Below are positions 6,609 to 16,402 of a stretch of DNA of 40,819 nucleotides, piece by piece. Where the stretch lies: positions 1 through 40,819 of the forward strand of contig JAJPHO010000083.1 of the NCBI GenBank assembly GCA_021325215.1, given 5' to 3'. This DNA is from Alphaproteobacteria bacterium (GTDB taxonomy: Bacteria; Pseudomonadota; Alphaproteobacteria; Rhodospirillales; Magnetospirillaceae). The position numbers were made by a program, and so were the translations under genes. The first letter of the stretch is position 1, and every line of letters starts with the position of its first letter. The notes beneath the pieces are model-generated. The model was not told where the DNA came from. It worked only from the letters and a program-made list of their open reading frames with translations, and did not search any database.

Positions 6609-8645
6609 ATGTCCATTCTGGACCATGTGCCCAAGCTGGACCGTGTCGCGGTCCTGTTCTCGATCAACTGCTTCGCGGCGGCCGCCCTGGCGCTGGCGAT
6701 CGGTTTCGGCCTCGATCTGCCGCGTCCCTATTGGGCGGTGCTGACCGTCTATATCACCAGCCAGCCTCTGGCCGGCGGCGTGCGCTCGAAGGCGATCTTC
6801 CGCCTGATCGGAACCTTCACGGGCGCCCTGTTCACCGTTTTCGTGCTGCCGCCTCTGGTCAACGAGCCCTGGCTGCTGATCACCGCGCTGGGCGTCTGGG
6901 TCGGCGGCTGCCTGGGCGTCTCGCTGCTCGACCGCAGCCCACGCGCCTATATGCTGATGCTGGCCGGCTATACGGCCACCCTGATCGGTTTCCCGACCGT
7001 CGATCATCCAGGGCAGATTTTCGATGTCGCCGTGTCGCGCGTCGAGGAGATCTCGCTCGGCATCGTCTGCGCCACCATCACCCACAGCCTGTTCTTCCCG
7101 CGTCCGGTCGGCGCCGTGCTGAAACTGCGCCTGGCCGCCTGGCTCAAGGATGCCGACGCCTGGGCGCTGAGCATCCTGCGCCCCAATGAGGGCGAGACGG
7201 TCTCCGACCGGCGGCATCTGGCGGTGGCGGCCACCGAGATCCACATGCTGTCCCTGCTGCTGCCGTTCGACACCTCGGCGCTGCGCGATACGGTGGATAC
7301 GGTGCGGGCCATCCATCACCGTTTCCTCACCCTGATCCCGGTGCTGTCGGGCGTCGAGGACCGCCTCCAGGCCTTGCGCGCGCAAGGCGGCGGCATAGAC
7401 GGCCCGACCCGCGAGGCGATGGCGGCCGTGGTCGGGTGGATAGAGGGCGGCGCCGATTACCAGGCGTCGCGGTCGCTGCATCGCCGGATCGAAGAGTGGA
7501 AATCGCTCAATCATGGCGCCGATTGGGCGGCATTGCTGCGTCTCAGCCTGTTCAGCCGAATGCAGGATCTGCTGATCGATCTGGGCGAAGGCCATCTGCT
7601 GCATAACGCGCTGCATGCTCCGCCCGGACCCCTGCCGGCCGAATTGTCGGAGCCTTTGTCGAAGCGGACACGCAAGCGTCTGCACAGCGATGTCGGGCTG
7701 GCCGCCTTGTCGGGCCTGTCGGCCTTTCTCACCATCGTGATCGTCTGCGCCCTGTGGATCGGCACCGGCTGGCCGGACGGCACCTCGGCGGCGGCGCTGG
7801 CCGGCGTCTATTGCGCCCTGTTCGCCGCGCTCGACGATCCCGCGCCGGCGATCAAGGGATTCGGCATAATGTTCGCTGTCGGCATTCCGCTCGCCGCGGT
7901 GTTTCAATTCGCCGTCCTGCCTGGCATCGACGGACTGCCGTTGCTGCTGTTTTTCATCGCGCCGGTGTTCCTGGTCGGCGGATATCTGGTACCCGGGCGC
8001 AAAACCGGCGGTCCCGCCACGGCCTTCAATATCGCCTTCGCCAGCGCGTTGGCCCTGCAGGAAACCTACACGGCGGACTTCGCCGCTTTCGTGAATTCCA
8101 ATGCGGCGATCTATGTCTCGCTGTTCATCGCCGTGCTGGTCACCCGCGCCATCCGGTCGATCAGCGTCGATACCGCAGCGCACCGCCTGCTGCTGCGCAC
8201 CTGGAAGCAATTGGCGGCCTTGGCCCGCAATCCGGGGGTGGTGGATTCCACCGAACTGGCCGCCGAGATGGTCGATCGCCTCGGCCTGCTGGCGCCCAAG
8301 CTGGCGGCGACGCAATCCTCCAGCGTCAGCGGCAAGGATGTCCTGACCGATCTGCGCGTCGGCATGAACATCGCCCTGGTCCAGCGATACCGCGCCAGCC
8401 TGCCGCCCGAACAGGGCGCGCGGCTGAGCGATCTTTTGCAGCGGGTCGGCGCCCATTTCGCGTCTCTGACCGAAAAGCGCGAGCCGCTGCCCGCTTCTGC
8501 CATTCTGCCCGCTTTGGATTCCTGCCTGCGCGCCGCCCTCACTGCGTCCGCCGCCGGCCAGGAGCGGCAGGACGGCATCGCCGCCCTGGTCGGGCTGCGC
8601 CGCAATCTCTTCCCCGAGGCTCCCGCTTTTGCAGAGGCCGTGTAA
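6609..8645 (+). CDS. FUSC-family inner membrane efflux protein (AaeB/YdhK-like)
   Basis: A 678-residue inner membrane protein with two clusters of membrane helices (about residues 15-165 and 350-510), separated and followed by cytoplasmic helical domains. This is the duplicated FUSC layout. The N-terminal RPYWAVLTVYITSQPLAGG segment is the typical first FUSC motif of aromatic-acid exporters. With the DUF1656, HlyD-like and outer membrane proteins encoded downstream it should form a tripartite pump that exports small aromatic or amphipathic compounds to the outside. The gene begins six bases after the regulator stop with AAGGGGG at the ribosome site, and its stop overlaps the next start. Confidence 0.92.
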   Translation: MSILDHVPKLDRVAVLFSINCFAAAALALAIGFGLDLPRPYWAVLTVYITSQPLAGGVRSKAIFRLIGTFTGALFTVFVLPPLVNEPWLLITALGVWVGGCLGVSLLDRSPRAYMLMLAGYTATLIGFPTVDHPGQIFDVAVSRVEEISLGIVCATITHSLFFPRPVGAVLKLRLAAWLKDADAWALSILRPNEGETVSDRRHLAVAATEIHMLSLLLPFDTSALRDTVDTVRAIHHRFLTLIPVLSGVEDRLQALRAQGGGIDGPTREAMAAVVGWIEGGADYQASRSLHRRIEEWKSLNHGADWAALLRLSLFSRMQDLLIDLGEGHLLHNALHAPPGPLPAELSEPLSKRTRKRLHSDVGLAALSGLSAFLTIVIVCALWIGTGWPDGTSAAALAGVYCALFAALDDPAPAIKGFGIMFAVGIPLAAVFQFAVLPGIDGLPLLLFFIAPVFLVGGYLVPGRKTGGPATAFNIAFASALALQETYTADFAAFVNSNAAIYVSLFIAVLVTRAIRSISVDTAAHRLLLRTWKQLAALARNPGVVDSTELAAEMVDRLGLLAPKLAATQSSSVSGKDVLTDLRVGMNIALVQRYRASLPPEQGARLSDLLQRVGAHFASLTEKREPLPASAILPALDSCLRAALTASAAGQERQDGIAALVGLRRNLFPEAPAFAEAV

Positions 8646-8848
8646 TGACCAATGAAATCGACATCGCCGGTATCTTTCTCTCCACGATGGTGCCGACGGC
8701 CATCGCCTCCCTGTTCCTCACCTGGTGCGTGCGCAAGCTGCTGGGCGGGGCCGGGGTCTATCATTACATCTGGCATCCCGCTTTGTTCGATGCCGCGCTT
8801 TTCCTCATTCTGTGGGCGGTCGTCATCGCCCTGCCCGTGAAGGTCTGA
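8645..8848 (+). CDS. DUF1656 small membrane protein (AaeX/YdhI-like)
   Basis: A 67-residue protein with two membrane helices (roughly residues 8-28 and 45-65) separated by a short loop containing GGAGVYHYIWHPALFD, which is the recognisable DUF1656 core. Genes for such proteins are almost always found between FUSC and HlyD genes, as in aaeXAB and ydhIJK. Its exact job in the pump is unknown. The start overlaps the FUSC stop (TAATG) and the HlyD gene begins two bases after its own stop, so it is fully embedded in the operon. Confidence 0.9.
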   Translation: MTNEIDIAGIFLSTMVPTAIASLFLTWCVRKLLGGAGVYHYIWHPALFDAALFLILWAVVIALPVKV

Positions 8849-8850
8849 CC

Positions 8851-9867
8851 ATGCCGAACTTCAAGCCTTTCCTTCAATCCGCCGTTCGTGTCGGCATCAC
8901 GCTGGTCGTCGTCGCCGTCGGTGTATTCGCCGGCCGCAAGGTGTGGCTGCATTATCAGACCGAGCCCTGGACCCGCGACGGGCGGGTTCGCGCCGACGTG
9001 GTCGAGATCGCCCCCGACGTCACCGGCCTGGTGACCTCGGTCTCGGTCGTGCACGATCAGACGGTCAAGCGCGGCCAGCTGCTGTTCACCATCGACCGCG
9101 ACCGCTATGAACTGGCGTTGCGCCAGGCCGATGCGGCGATCACGACCGCCGAAGCCACCATCGGGGTGCAGAAGGCCAACATCACGGTGCAGAAGGCCAA
9201 CATCGCCAGCCATCGCGCCGCCCTGGCGGAAGCGCAGCGCGAGGCGGCGCGTAACGACACTCTGGCTTCGCTTGTTTCACGTGAAGTCACCGAGCAGAGC
9301 CATACCAAGGTGACCGAGGAACAGGCGGCGGTCGCCCAGAGCGAAGCCGCCGTCGCCCAGGCCGAAGCGGCTGTCACCCAGGCCGAGGCCGCTTCGGGCC
9401 AGGCCCAGGCGGCGCGCGCCGTCGCCGCGCTGAATCTCGACCGTACCGAGGTGAAGGCGCCGACCGACGGCTATCTGTCCGACGTCACCGTGCGGGTCGG
9501 CGATTATGTCGCGCCGGGCAAGGGGGTGATGGCGCTGGTTGACGCCGCCTCGGTGCGCGTCGAGGGTTATTTCGAGGAAACCAAGATGCCCCGCCTGCAT
9601 GTCGGCCAGGCGGTCGAAGTCCATCTGATGGGCGAGGATACTCTGCTGCACGGCCATATCCAGAGCATCTCGCCGGCCATCGAGGACCGCGAACGCGGTC
9701 CCTCGGCCTCGATGCTGCCCAACGTCAACCCGACCTTCAGCTGGGTGCGCCTGGCCCAGCGCATCCCGGTGCGCATCGCCCTCGACAAGGTGCCGGCCGG
9801 CATCCGCCTGATCGCCGGCCGCACCGCCAGCGTGACCGCCTTGACGGAGGCGGAGGGCAGCAAATGA
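8851..9867 (+). CDS. HlyD/EmrA-type periplasmic adaptor (membrane fusion protein)
   Basis: A 338-residue adaptor anchored by one N-terminal helix (residues 10-28). The first half of the lipoyl domain (RADVVEIAPDVTGLVTSVSV) is followed by a long alpha-helical hairpin (about residues 85-195) rich in Ala/Gln/Glu heptads. The second lipoyl half (DRTEVKAPTDGYLSDVTVRVGDY is split around residue 200) and a beta-barrel domain complete it. It should bridge the FUSC inner membrane protein and the outer membrane factor in the periplasm. The helical hairpin contains recent-looking 21-base duplications, and a parS-like 16-mer lies within codons 141-146. Its stop overlaps the outer membrane factor start (ATGA). 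Confidence 0.93.
   Translation: MPNFKPFLQSAVRVGITLVVVAVGVFAGRKVWLHYQTEPWTRDGRVRADVVEIAPDVTGLVTSVSVVHDQTVKRGQLLFTIDRDRYELALRQADAAITTAEATIGVQKANITVQKANIASHRAALAEAQREAARNDTLASLVSREVTEQSHTKVTEEQAAVAQSEAAVAQAEAAVTQAEAASGQAQAARAVAALNLDRTEVKAPTDGYLSDVTVRVGDYVAPGKGVMALVDAASVRVEGYFEETKMPRLHVGQAVEVHLMGEDTLLHGHIQSISPAIEDRERGPSASMLPNVNPTFSWVRLAQRIPVRIALDKVPAGIRLIAGRTASVTALTEAEGSK
9166..9204 (+). repeat. tandem 21-base repeat within the HlyD coiled-coil region
   Basis: GTGCAGAAGGCCAACATC occurs at 9166-9183 and exactly again at 9187-9204 with a three-base spacer. It adds one seven-residue heptad (VQKANIx) to the helical hairpin without breaking the frame. Confidence 0.9.
9273..9288. promoter_or_regulatory. 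parS-like ParB-binding site inside the HlyD gene
   Basis: TGTTTCACGTGAAGTC matches the near-universal parS consensus TGTTTCACGTGAAACA at 13 of 16 positions, including the perfect core GTTTCACGTGAA. The codons used (CTT GTT TCA CGT) are AT-ending and unlike the GC-ending codons around them, which suggests selection on the DNA sequence. A second similar site is at 22716-22731. Confidence 0.5.
9328..9411 (+). repeat. four degenerate 21-base repeats in the HlyD coiled coil
   Basis: Four consecutive seven-codon units of the pattern A-V-A-Q-x-E-A (9328-9348, 9349-9369, 9370-9390, 9391-9411) encode successive heptads of the helical hairpin. They diverge gradually, as expected for old internal duplications. 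Confidence 0.75.
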
Positions 9868-11273
9868 AGCGGCTCCTCCCCCTCGCCGCCGCGCTGGGCC
9901 TGACCGCCTGCACGCTCGGACCCGACTACCATCTGCCCGAGGAAGCGGCGGTCAATGCGCCGCACGCCCAGGGCAGCTTCACCGCGGCGACCTCCGAGGC
10001 GGTGTCCAACAGCGCGGTGCCCGATGGCTGGTGGAAGCTCTATGACGATCCCCGCCTCAACGCGCTGGAACAGGAGGCGCTGGCCGCCAATACGGATCTG
10101 CGCGTCGCGGCGGCTAACTTGGCCAGGGCCAGTGCGGCGTTCCGCGAGGTCGATGGCCGCCGCGAGGTGGTCGGCGACGCTTCGTTCGCGGCGGTGCGGA
10201 GCCAGCTGTCCGGCGAATCCTATCTGGTGCCCGAACAGCTGCCCAGCGCCTGGCTGGGCGATGGCGCCGTCAATATCGGCTATCAGCTCGATCTGTTCGG
10301 CCGGCTGAAGCGCGCCTCCGAAGCGGCCCAGGCCGATGCCGAGGCGGTCGCCGCCGCCCAGGACCTGGCCCGCATCACGATCGCCGCCGAAGTGACCCGC
10401 GCTTATGTCGATGCCTGTTCGGCCGGCTATGAATTGGCCGTGGCCCAGCGCCAGGTCGAGCTGCAGCAGCGCTCGAACGACGTGACCTCGCGCCTGACCG
10501 ATGCCGGGCGAAGCTCGAAGATCGACGTGACGCGGGGCGAAGCCCAGTTGGAACAGGTCAAGTCGGCGCTGCCGGGATTGCGCGGCCGCCGCCAGGTCGC
10601 GCTCTATCGCCTGGCGGTGCTGACCGGCAAGCCGCCGGCCGATTACCCCAAGGACCTCGATGGCTGCACCGAGCTGCCGCGCATCCATCGGCCGATCCCG
10701 GTCGGCGACGGCGCCGCCCTGCTGAAGCGCCGCCCCGATATCCGCCAGGCGGAGCGCGGCCTGGCTGCGGCCACCGCGCGGATCGGCGTCGCCACCGCCG
10801 CGCTCTATCCCGACATCTCGCTGGGCGGCAGCGTCGGCGCCATCGGCAACATCACCGATCTCGGCATGCCGGCGGCCCAGACCTGGTCGATCGGCTCGCT
10901 CATCTCCTGGACCTTCCCGCTGGAGAGCGAACAGGCTCGGGTCGAGGAGGCCGATGCCGCGGCCAAGGCGGCGCTGGCCCATTTCGACGGGGTGGTGCTG
11001 AACGCGCTGCGCGAGACCGAAAGTAGCCTGACCGTCTATCAGCGCGATCTCGAGCGCAACGCCATCCTGCGCGCGGCGCGCGACAAGGCGGCGGAGGCTT
11101 CGGCCGAAGCCGATGCGCTCTATAAGGGCGGGCGCACGCCCTATCTGACGGGATTGTTGGCGCAGCAGACCCTGACCAGCTCGGAACAGGCGCTGGCCGC
11201 TTCCGACAGCCAGATCTCGCTCGATCAGGTCACTTTGTTTCTGGCTCTGGGTGGAGGCTGGCCGCAGGAGTAA
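9864..11273 (+). CDS. outer membrane factor lipoprotein, NodT/OprM family
   Basis: A 469-residue TolC-like channel protein with a lipoprotein signal (LTAC lipobox, Cys16), followed by the GPDY motif that begins most NodT-family proteins. Two OEP repeats (about residues 55-255 and 270-460) carry the expected helical segments. DGWWKLYDDPRLNALEQEAL opens the first repeat and RRPDIRQAERGLAAATARIG opens the second. As last gene of the operon it supplies the outer membrane conduit of the pump. Its 3' end overlaps the end of the convergent HemY-like gene by 44 bases, so no intergenic terminator is possible there. Confidence 0.93.
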   Translation: MKRLLPLAAALGLTACTLGPDYHLPEEAAVNAPHAQGSFTAATSEAVSNSAVPDGWWKLYDDPRLNALEQEALAANTDLRVAAANLARASAAFREVDGRREVVGDASFAAVRSQLSGESYLVPEQLPSAWLGDGAVNIGYQLDLFGRLKRASEAAQADAEAVAAAQDLARITIAAEVTRAYVDACSAGYELAVAQRQVELQQRSNDVTSRLTDAGRSSKIDVTRGEAQLEQVKSALPGLRGRRQVALYRLAVLTGKPPADYPKDLDGCTELPRIHRPIPVGDGAALLKRRPDIRQAERGLAAATARIGVATAALYPDISLGGSVGAIGNITDLGMPAAQTWSIGSLISWTFPLESEQARVEEADAAAKAALAHFDGVVLNALRETESSLTVYQRDLERNAILRAARDKAAEASAEADALYKGGRTPYLTGLLAQQTLTSSEQALAASDSQISLDQVTLFLALGGGWPQE

Positions 11274-12555
11274 CCGGCTCCGGCGCATCCCAGGCCAGGC
11301 TGTCGATCGTCCGGCAGGACGGACACTCCAGCGACCATGTCGCGGCATGTCCGCCGCAGGTCCCGCACAGCCAGTCGGGATCGGGGTCGGGCACCCGCAC
11401 CAGCCAGGCCTGGGCGGCGGTCTGGTTCTTATATTCTTCCAGCTCCAGGCGCGACAGCAGGCCGAGCAGCCCGGCGGTCGGGCGGATCTCGGCGGCGGCC
11501 AGCAGATGTTTGCGGGCCTGGCCCCATAATTTGGCCGCCAAGGCGGTCTCGCCTAGGATGCGCTGGGTCGCCCAGGCGTCCGGCTGCAAGGCGGCGAACT
11601 TTTCCAGCCGGCGCAATTTCTGCAGCGGCGCCTCGTCGGGCACCAGATTGGCGTAGGCCGAGGCGATCTCCGGCAGCGGCTCGATCTTCCAACTCTTTTC
11701 CAGCACGGTGGCGGCCTGACGCAGCAGATCCTGCGCCGCCTGCAGACGGGCCAGGCGCAGCGCCGCATCGGCCAGGGTGGGATCGGCCGACAAGGCCTGC
11801 TTGGCAAACGCGATGGCGTCATTGGCGTCGCCGTCGCGCTCGGCGCGGCGCGCCCGCTCGTTCAGCACCAGCCCGCGCCGCCGCGCCGTCTGCTCGCGGT
11901 TCAGGGCTTTGCGCTTGCCCGCATCGGTGAGCAGATCCTGCGCTTCGGCCAGCTGGCCGGTTTCCATCAGCAGATTGAACAGCAATTCGGCCAAGGCTCC
12001 GTCGCCCGGCGCCAGGGTCCGCGCCTCGCGGGCCAGGACCAGGGCCTGGTCGTGCTTGTTCTGGTCGAGCGCCAGTTCCAGCAGGCCGCGCACGCCCATC
12101 AGCGCGGTTTCCGGACGCTCGCGCATCGCCTCGTAATGGAGGCGCTCGGCGCTCTCATCGCCGGTCAGCTGGGCGGTCTGGGCCGACAGGACCCGGGTCA
12201 AGGAGGGATCGGCGAGCAGTTTCTCGGCCCGTGCGGCCATCTTGCTGGCCTGCTTGGCATGGCCGGCGGCGGCGGCGGCCAATCCGTCGGACAGGGCCTG
12301 ATAGCCGCGGTGCTGTTTGCTGGCCCGGCGCCTAGCGCTGAAATCGGCTGGGAAGCGGGCGATGGCGGCGATCAGGCGCAGCAGATAGAACAGCGCGCCG
12401 GCGATCAGCAACAGGAACAGCAGCAGCACCGGCACGCTGGTCGACAGATGCCAGGACAGCCAGTCGATCTCGACCGAACCGGGATGATCGGCCAGCCACA
12501 CGGCGCCAGTCACCAGCAGCGCCAGCAGGACTCCATACCCGATCAGTCTCACCAC
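11230..12555 (-). CDS. HemY-like membrane-anchored TPR protein with C-terminal zinc knuckle
   Basis: A protein of about 441 residues with two N-terminal membrane helices (roughly residues 5-23 and 41-65) that match the HemY N-terminal domain. A long tetratricopeptide-like alpha solenoid follows. The C-terminus has a rubredoxin-like knuckle, WLCGTCGG...WSLECPSC, with two Cys-x2-Cys pairs likely to bind metal. HemY-family proteins are encoded with hemC/hemD and are thought to organise late heme biosynthesis, but no enzymatic activity is established. The GTG at 12555 is preferred because GGAG lies seven bases upstream. An in-frame TTG at 12570 would add five residues. The zinc knuckle recalls LapB. 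Confidence 0.82.
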   Translation of the reverse strand: MVRLIGYGVLLALLVTGAVWLADHPGSVEIDWLSWHLSTSVPVLLLFLLLIAGALFYLLRLIAAIARFPADFSARRRASKQHRGYQALSDGLAAAAAGHAKQASKMAARAEKLLADPSLTRVLSAQTAQLTGDESAERLHYEAMRERPETALMGVRGLLELALDQNKHDQALVLAREARTLAPGDGALAELLFNLLMETGQLAEAQDLLTDAGKRKALNREQTARRRGLVLNERARRAERDGDANDAIAFAKQALSADPTLADAALRLARLQAAQDLLRQAATVLEKSWKIEPLPEIASAYANLVPDEAPLQKLRRLEKFAALQPDAWATQRILGETALAAKLWGQARKHLLAAAEIRPTAGLLGLLSRLELEEYKNQTAAQAWLVRVPDPDPDWLCGTCGGHAATWSLECPSCRTIDSLAWDAPEPVTPAASLHPEPETK

Positions 12556-12570
12556 AATCACTCTCCGCAA

Positions 12571-13278
12571 TCACTCTTCGGCGAGCAGCGCCAGCAGTGC
12601 GGCCTGGTCCGGCCGCTCCGCCACCGCCACGCCGCGCCAGGGCAGCGGCGCCAGTGCCTCGGCCACCGCGCCGCTCAAAGCCAGCGCCTTGACCGGGCGC
12701 AGGCTTTCGCCCAGGGCGCGTTTGGCGGCAAGCCTAACAAAGGTGGTGGCGGTGCGGGGAGAGAAAAACAGGGCGACGGACAGCTGCCCGCCGGCCAGGG
12801 CTTCGCGCAGGGCGGAGGAGAAGTCCTCGGCCGGTTCGGCGTCGTAGAGCACTGCCTTTTCGACGGTAAAGCCTTTGGCCGCCAAGGCGCCGCCCAAGTC
12901 TCCGGCCAGGTGCGAGGCGGCGACATGCAGCAGCGGACCCGCGGCCGGATCGGCGCGGCCGGCCACCAGATCGGCCAGTGTGGCGACGTCGCCGGCGGCG
13001 CTTTCCACCGTGACAAATCCAAGCTCGCGGGCCTCGCGGGCCGAGGCGTCGCCCACCGCCCAGACCGGCAGGTCGCGCCAGCGAGCGAGACGGGCCAAAG
13101 CACGCACGCCATTGGCGCTGGTGGCCAGCACACCCTGATAGCCGTGCCCAGGCGGGGTTTCGTCGCGATAGCGGATGGTCAGCATGGGCTCGACCAGCGG
13201 ATCGAACCCTCGGGATGTCAGGGCTTCGACCAGACCTTGGGAATCGGCCAGCGGCCGGGTGACCAAGGCGCCCCTCAC
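12571..13278 (-). CDS. hemD: uroporphyrinogen-III synthase
   Basis: A 235-residue two-lobed synthase that cyclises hydroxymethylbilane to uroporphyrinogen III in the cytoplasm. The N-terminal VTRPLADSQGLVEALTSRGF and the ATSANGVRALA segment around residue 50 are typical. The C-terminal lobe contains ALFFSPRTATTFVRLA. HemD is poorly conserved, and the assignment leans partly on its place between hemC and the HemY-like gene. The start is GTG. It follows hemC by ten bases and ends just upstream of the HemY-like start, so the three form one operon read leftward. Confidence 0.92.
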   Translation of the reverse strand: MRGALVTRPLADSQGLVEALTSRGFDPLVEPMLTIRYRDETPPGHGYQGVLATSANGVRALARLARWRDLPVWAVGDASAREARELGFVTVESAAGDVATLADLVAGRADPAAGPLLHVAASHLAGDLGGALAAKGFTVEKAVLYDAEPAEDFSSALREALAGGQLSVALFFSPRTATTFVRLAAKRALGESLRPVKALALSGAVAEALAPLPWRGVAVAERPDQAALLALLAEE

Positions 13279-13288
13279 GACGCGTCCA

Positions 13289-14234
<946 letters not shown>

Positions 14235-14235
<1 letters not shown>

Positions 14236-14262
14236 ACGTGATGACGCGAGCGTCATCACGTT
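14235..14262. repeat. 28-base near-perfect palindrome at the hemC promoter
   Basis: Arms of 13 bases (14235-14247 and 14250-14262, sequence AACGTGATGACGC and its complement) surround a GA centre. It could be an operator for a dimeric regulator of hemC or a cruciform-forming repeat element. Confidence 0.9.
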
Positions 14263-14289
14263 TCGGCGGGGTAGCCTCCCTCCGGTCCA

Positions 14290-14320
14290 TTCCACACGTC
14301 GGCTATGCCGACGTGTGGAA
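14290..14320. repeat. perfect inverted repeat in the hemC-tsaD spacer
   Basis: Fourteen-base arms TTCCACACGTCGGC (14290-14303) and its complement (14307-14320) flank TAT. There is no T tract, so it is not an ordinary terminator. A 15-base near-identical direct repeat, CCCTCCGGTCC(A/G)TTC, occurs at 14278-14292 and 14367-14381. Confidence 0.88.
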
Positions 14321-14394
14321 CCTTGGGACCTACGCCCCCGCACCCCCGGGGTGTCCGCTCCGCGTTCCCTCCGGTCCGTTCGCTGCGCTCCTCC

Positions 14395-14437
14395 GAGCGG
14401 GATGTAGATTTTCAATTATATAAATGTCATCCCGCTC
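14395..14437. repeat. inverted repeat flanking the AT-rich tsaD promoter region
   Basis: GAGCGGGATG (14395-14404) and CATCCCGCTC (14428-14437) enclose an AT-rich 23-base stretch containing TTATATAAAT, the only plausible -10 region ahead of tsaD. The 261-base spacer from 14222 to 14482 holds no gene. Confidence 0.75.
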
Positions 14438-14482
14438 TGGGCGCTGGATCGGCGGATTGAAAGGGGGTATCGAAAGGCCATC

Positions 14483-15538
<1,056 letters not shown>

Positions 15539-15542
15539 TAAA

Positions 15543-15560
15543 AAACCGACTAGACGGTTT
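15543..15560. terminator. weak hairpin after tsaD
   Basis: AAACCG (15543-15548) pairs with CGGTTT (15555-15560) around a six-base loop, five bases after the tsaD stop. The following T run is broken (TTTGTAAATT), so termination is probably partial. The longer A run on the other side would suit leftward transcription. Confidence 0.4.
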
Positions 15561-15608
15561 GTAAATTAGAGAGTAGGGTCTCGGCATCGTCATCCGAGGA
15601 TTCGAGCC

Positions 15609-15722
15609 ATGCCCTATGATCCATACTCAGACCAGACAAGGTGGCCGTTGGGCGATCTGGTCAGTGCTGGAATGATGCTGGCCGGCCTGGTCCTGCTGGG
15701 GACGTGCTTGCTCTTCACCTGA
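15609..15722 (+). CDS. possible 37-residue single-pass membrane miniprotein
   Basis: A short open frame starts at ATG 15609 with GAGGA about nine bases upstream. It encodes a polar N-terminus (MPYDPYSDQTRWPLGD) and one hydrophobic helix (about residues 18-37) ending at the C-terminus. The stop is 13 bases before the start of the DUF3313 lipoprotein gene, so it would be the first gene of that transcript. I know no family for it. The support is the ribosome site, the clean N-out/helix layout and the otherwise empty 197-base gap. Confidence 0.42.
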   Translation: MPYDPYSDQTRWPLGDLVSAGMMLAGLVLLGTCLLFT

Positions 15723-15735
15723 CCGGAGATCCCCC

Positions 15736-16398
15736 ATGTCCGTTACCTTCCCGCTGCGGCCGCTTGCCGCCGGCGCCGCCCTTCTCTTGCTCGCCGCTTG
15801 CTCCAGCCCCGATCCGGTCGCCTATGGCGGCCTGGCTTCGTCGTCCTATCTCAAGCCCAATCGCGAGACCGACGCCAGGCGCCTTCCCTTCGCCTATTCC
15901 AGCAATCCCGACTGGCACCGTTATTCGAAGGTGCTGATCGAGCCGGTCGCGGTCTATGCCGGGGCCGACAACCAGCTGGGCGATCTGTCCGCCGAAGACC
16001 GGGTCGAGTTGGCCGGCTATATGCAGAGCCAATTCTCGGCGGCGCTGGCCAACCGCTTCCGCCTGGCCGCCGGCCCCGGCCCGGAGACACTGCGCATCCG
16101 CATCACCCTGACCGGTGTGGCGACCAATTCGGCAGTGATCAGCACCTTCGCCCGCCTCGACCTGGCCGGCGGCCTCTATAACAGCGTGCAGGCCGTGCGC
16201 GGCCATGAAGGCATGATGATGGGCAGCGTCTCCTACGCCGTCGAAATCTACGACGGCGGCACCGACCGCCTGCTGGAGGCTTTCATCGCCAAGCAATATC
16301 CCGGTGCCTACAACATCGGCGCCACCTTCGGCTCGCTGGCGGCGGCCCGGACCGGCGTGGACAAGGGCGCCGAGGCCCTGGCGGAGCATCTCGAGTAA
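15736..16398 (+). CDS. DUF3313 family lipoprotein
   Basis: A 220-residue predicted lipoprotein with an LLAAC lipobox (Cys22). The mature part shows the DUF3313 pattern: YLKPNRETDARRLPFAY, then KVLIEPVAVYAG near residue 75, a helix with LAGYMQSQFSAALANRF, the strand LRIRITLTGVATNS, and a late YAVEIYDGGTDRLLEAF. Proteins of this family are envelope-associated and their function is unknown. A TetR regulator starts four bases after the stop, so the two are probably co-transcribed and the regulator may control this gene. Confidence 0.85.
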   Translation: MSVTFPLRPLAAGAALLLLAACSSPDPVAYGGLASSSYLKPNRETDARRLPFAYSSNPDWHRYSKVLIEPVAVYAGADNQLGDLSAEDRVELAGYMQSQFSAALANRFRLAAGPGPETLRIRITLTGVATNSAVISTFARLDLAGGLYNSVQAVRGHEGMMMGSVSYAVEIYDGGTDRLLEAFIAKQYPGAYNIGATFGSLAAARTGVDKGAEALAEHLE

Positions 16399-16402
16399 CC
16401 CT

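Noticed and set aside
6531-8456. A 641-residue open frame antisense to the FUSC gene
   Set aside because: GC-rich shadow. The FUSC protein on the plus strand has full-length family features and operon spacing.
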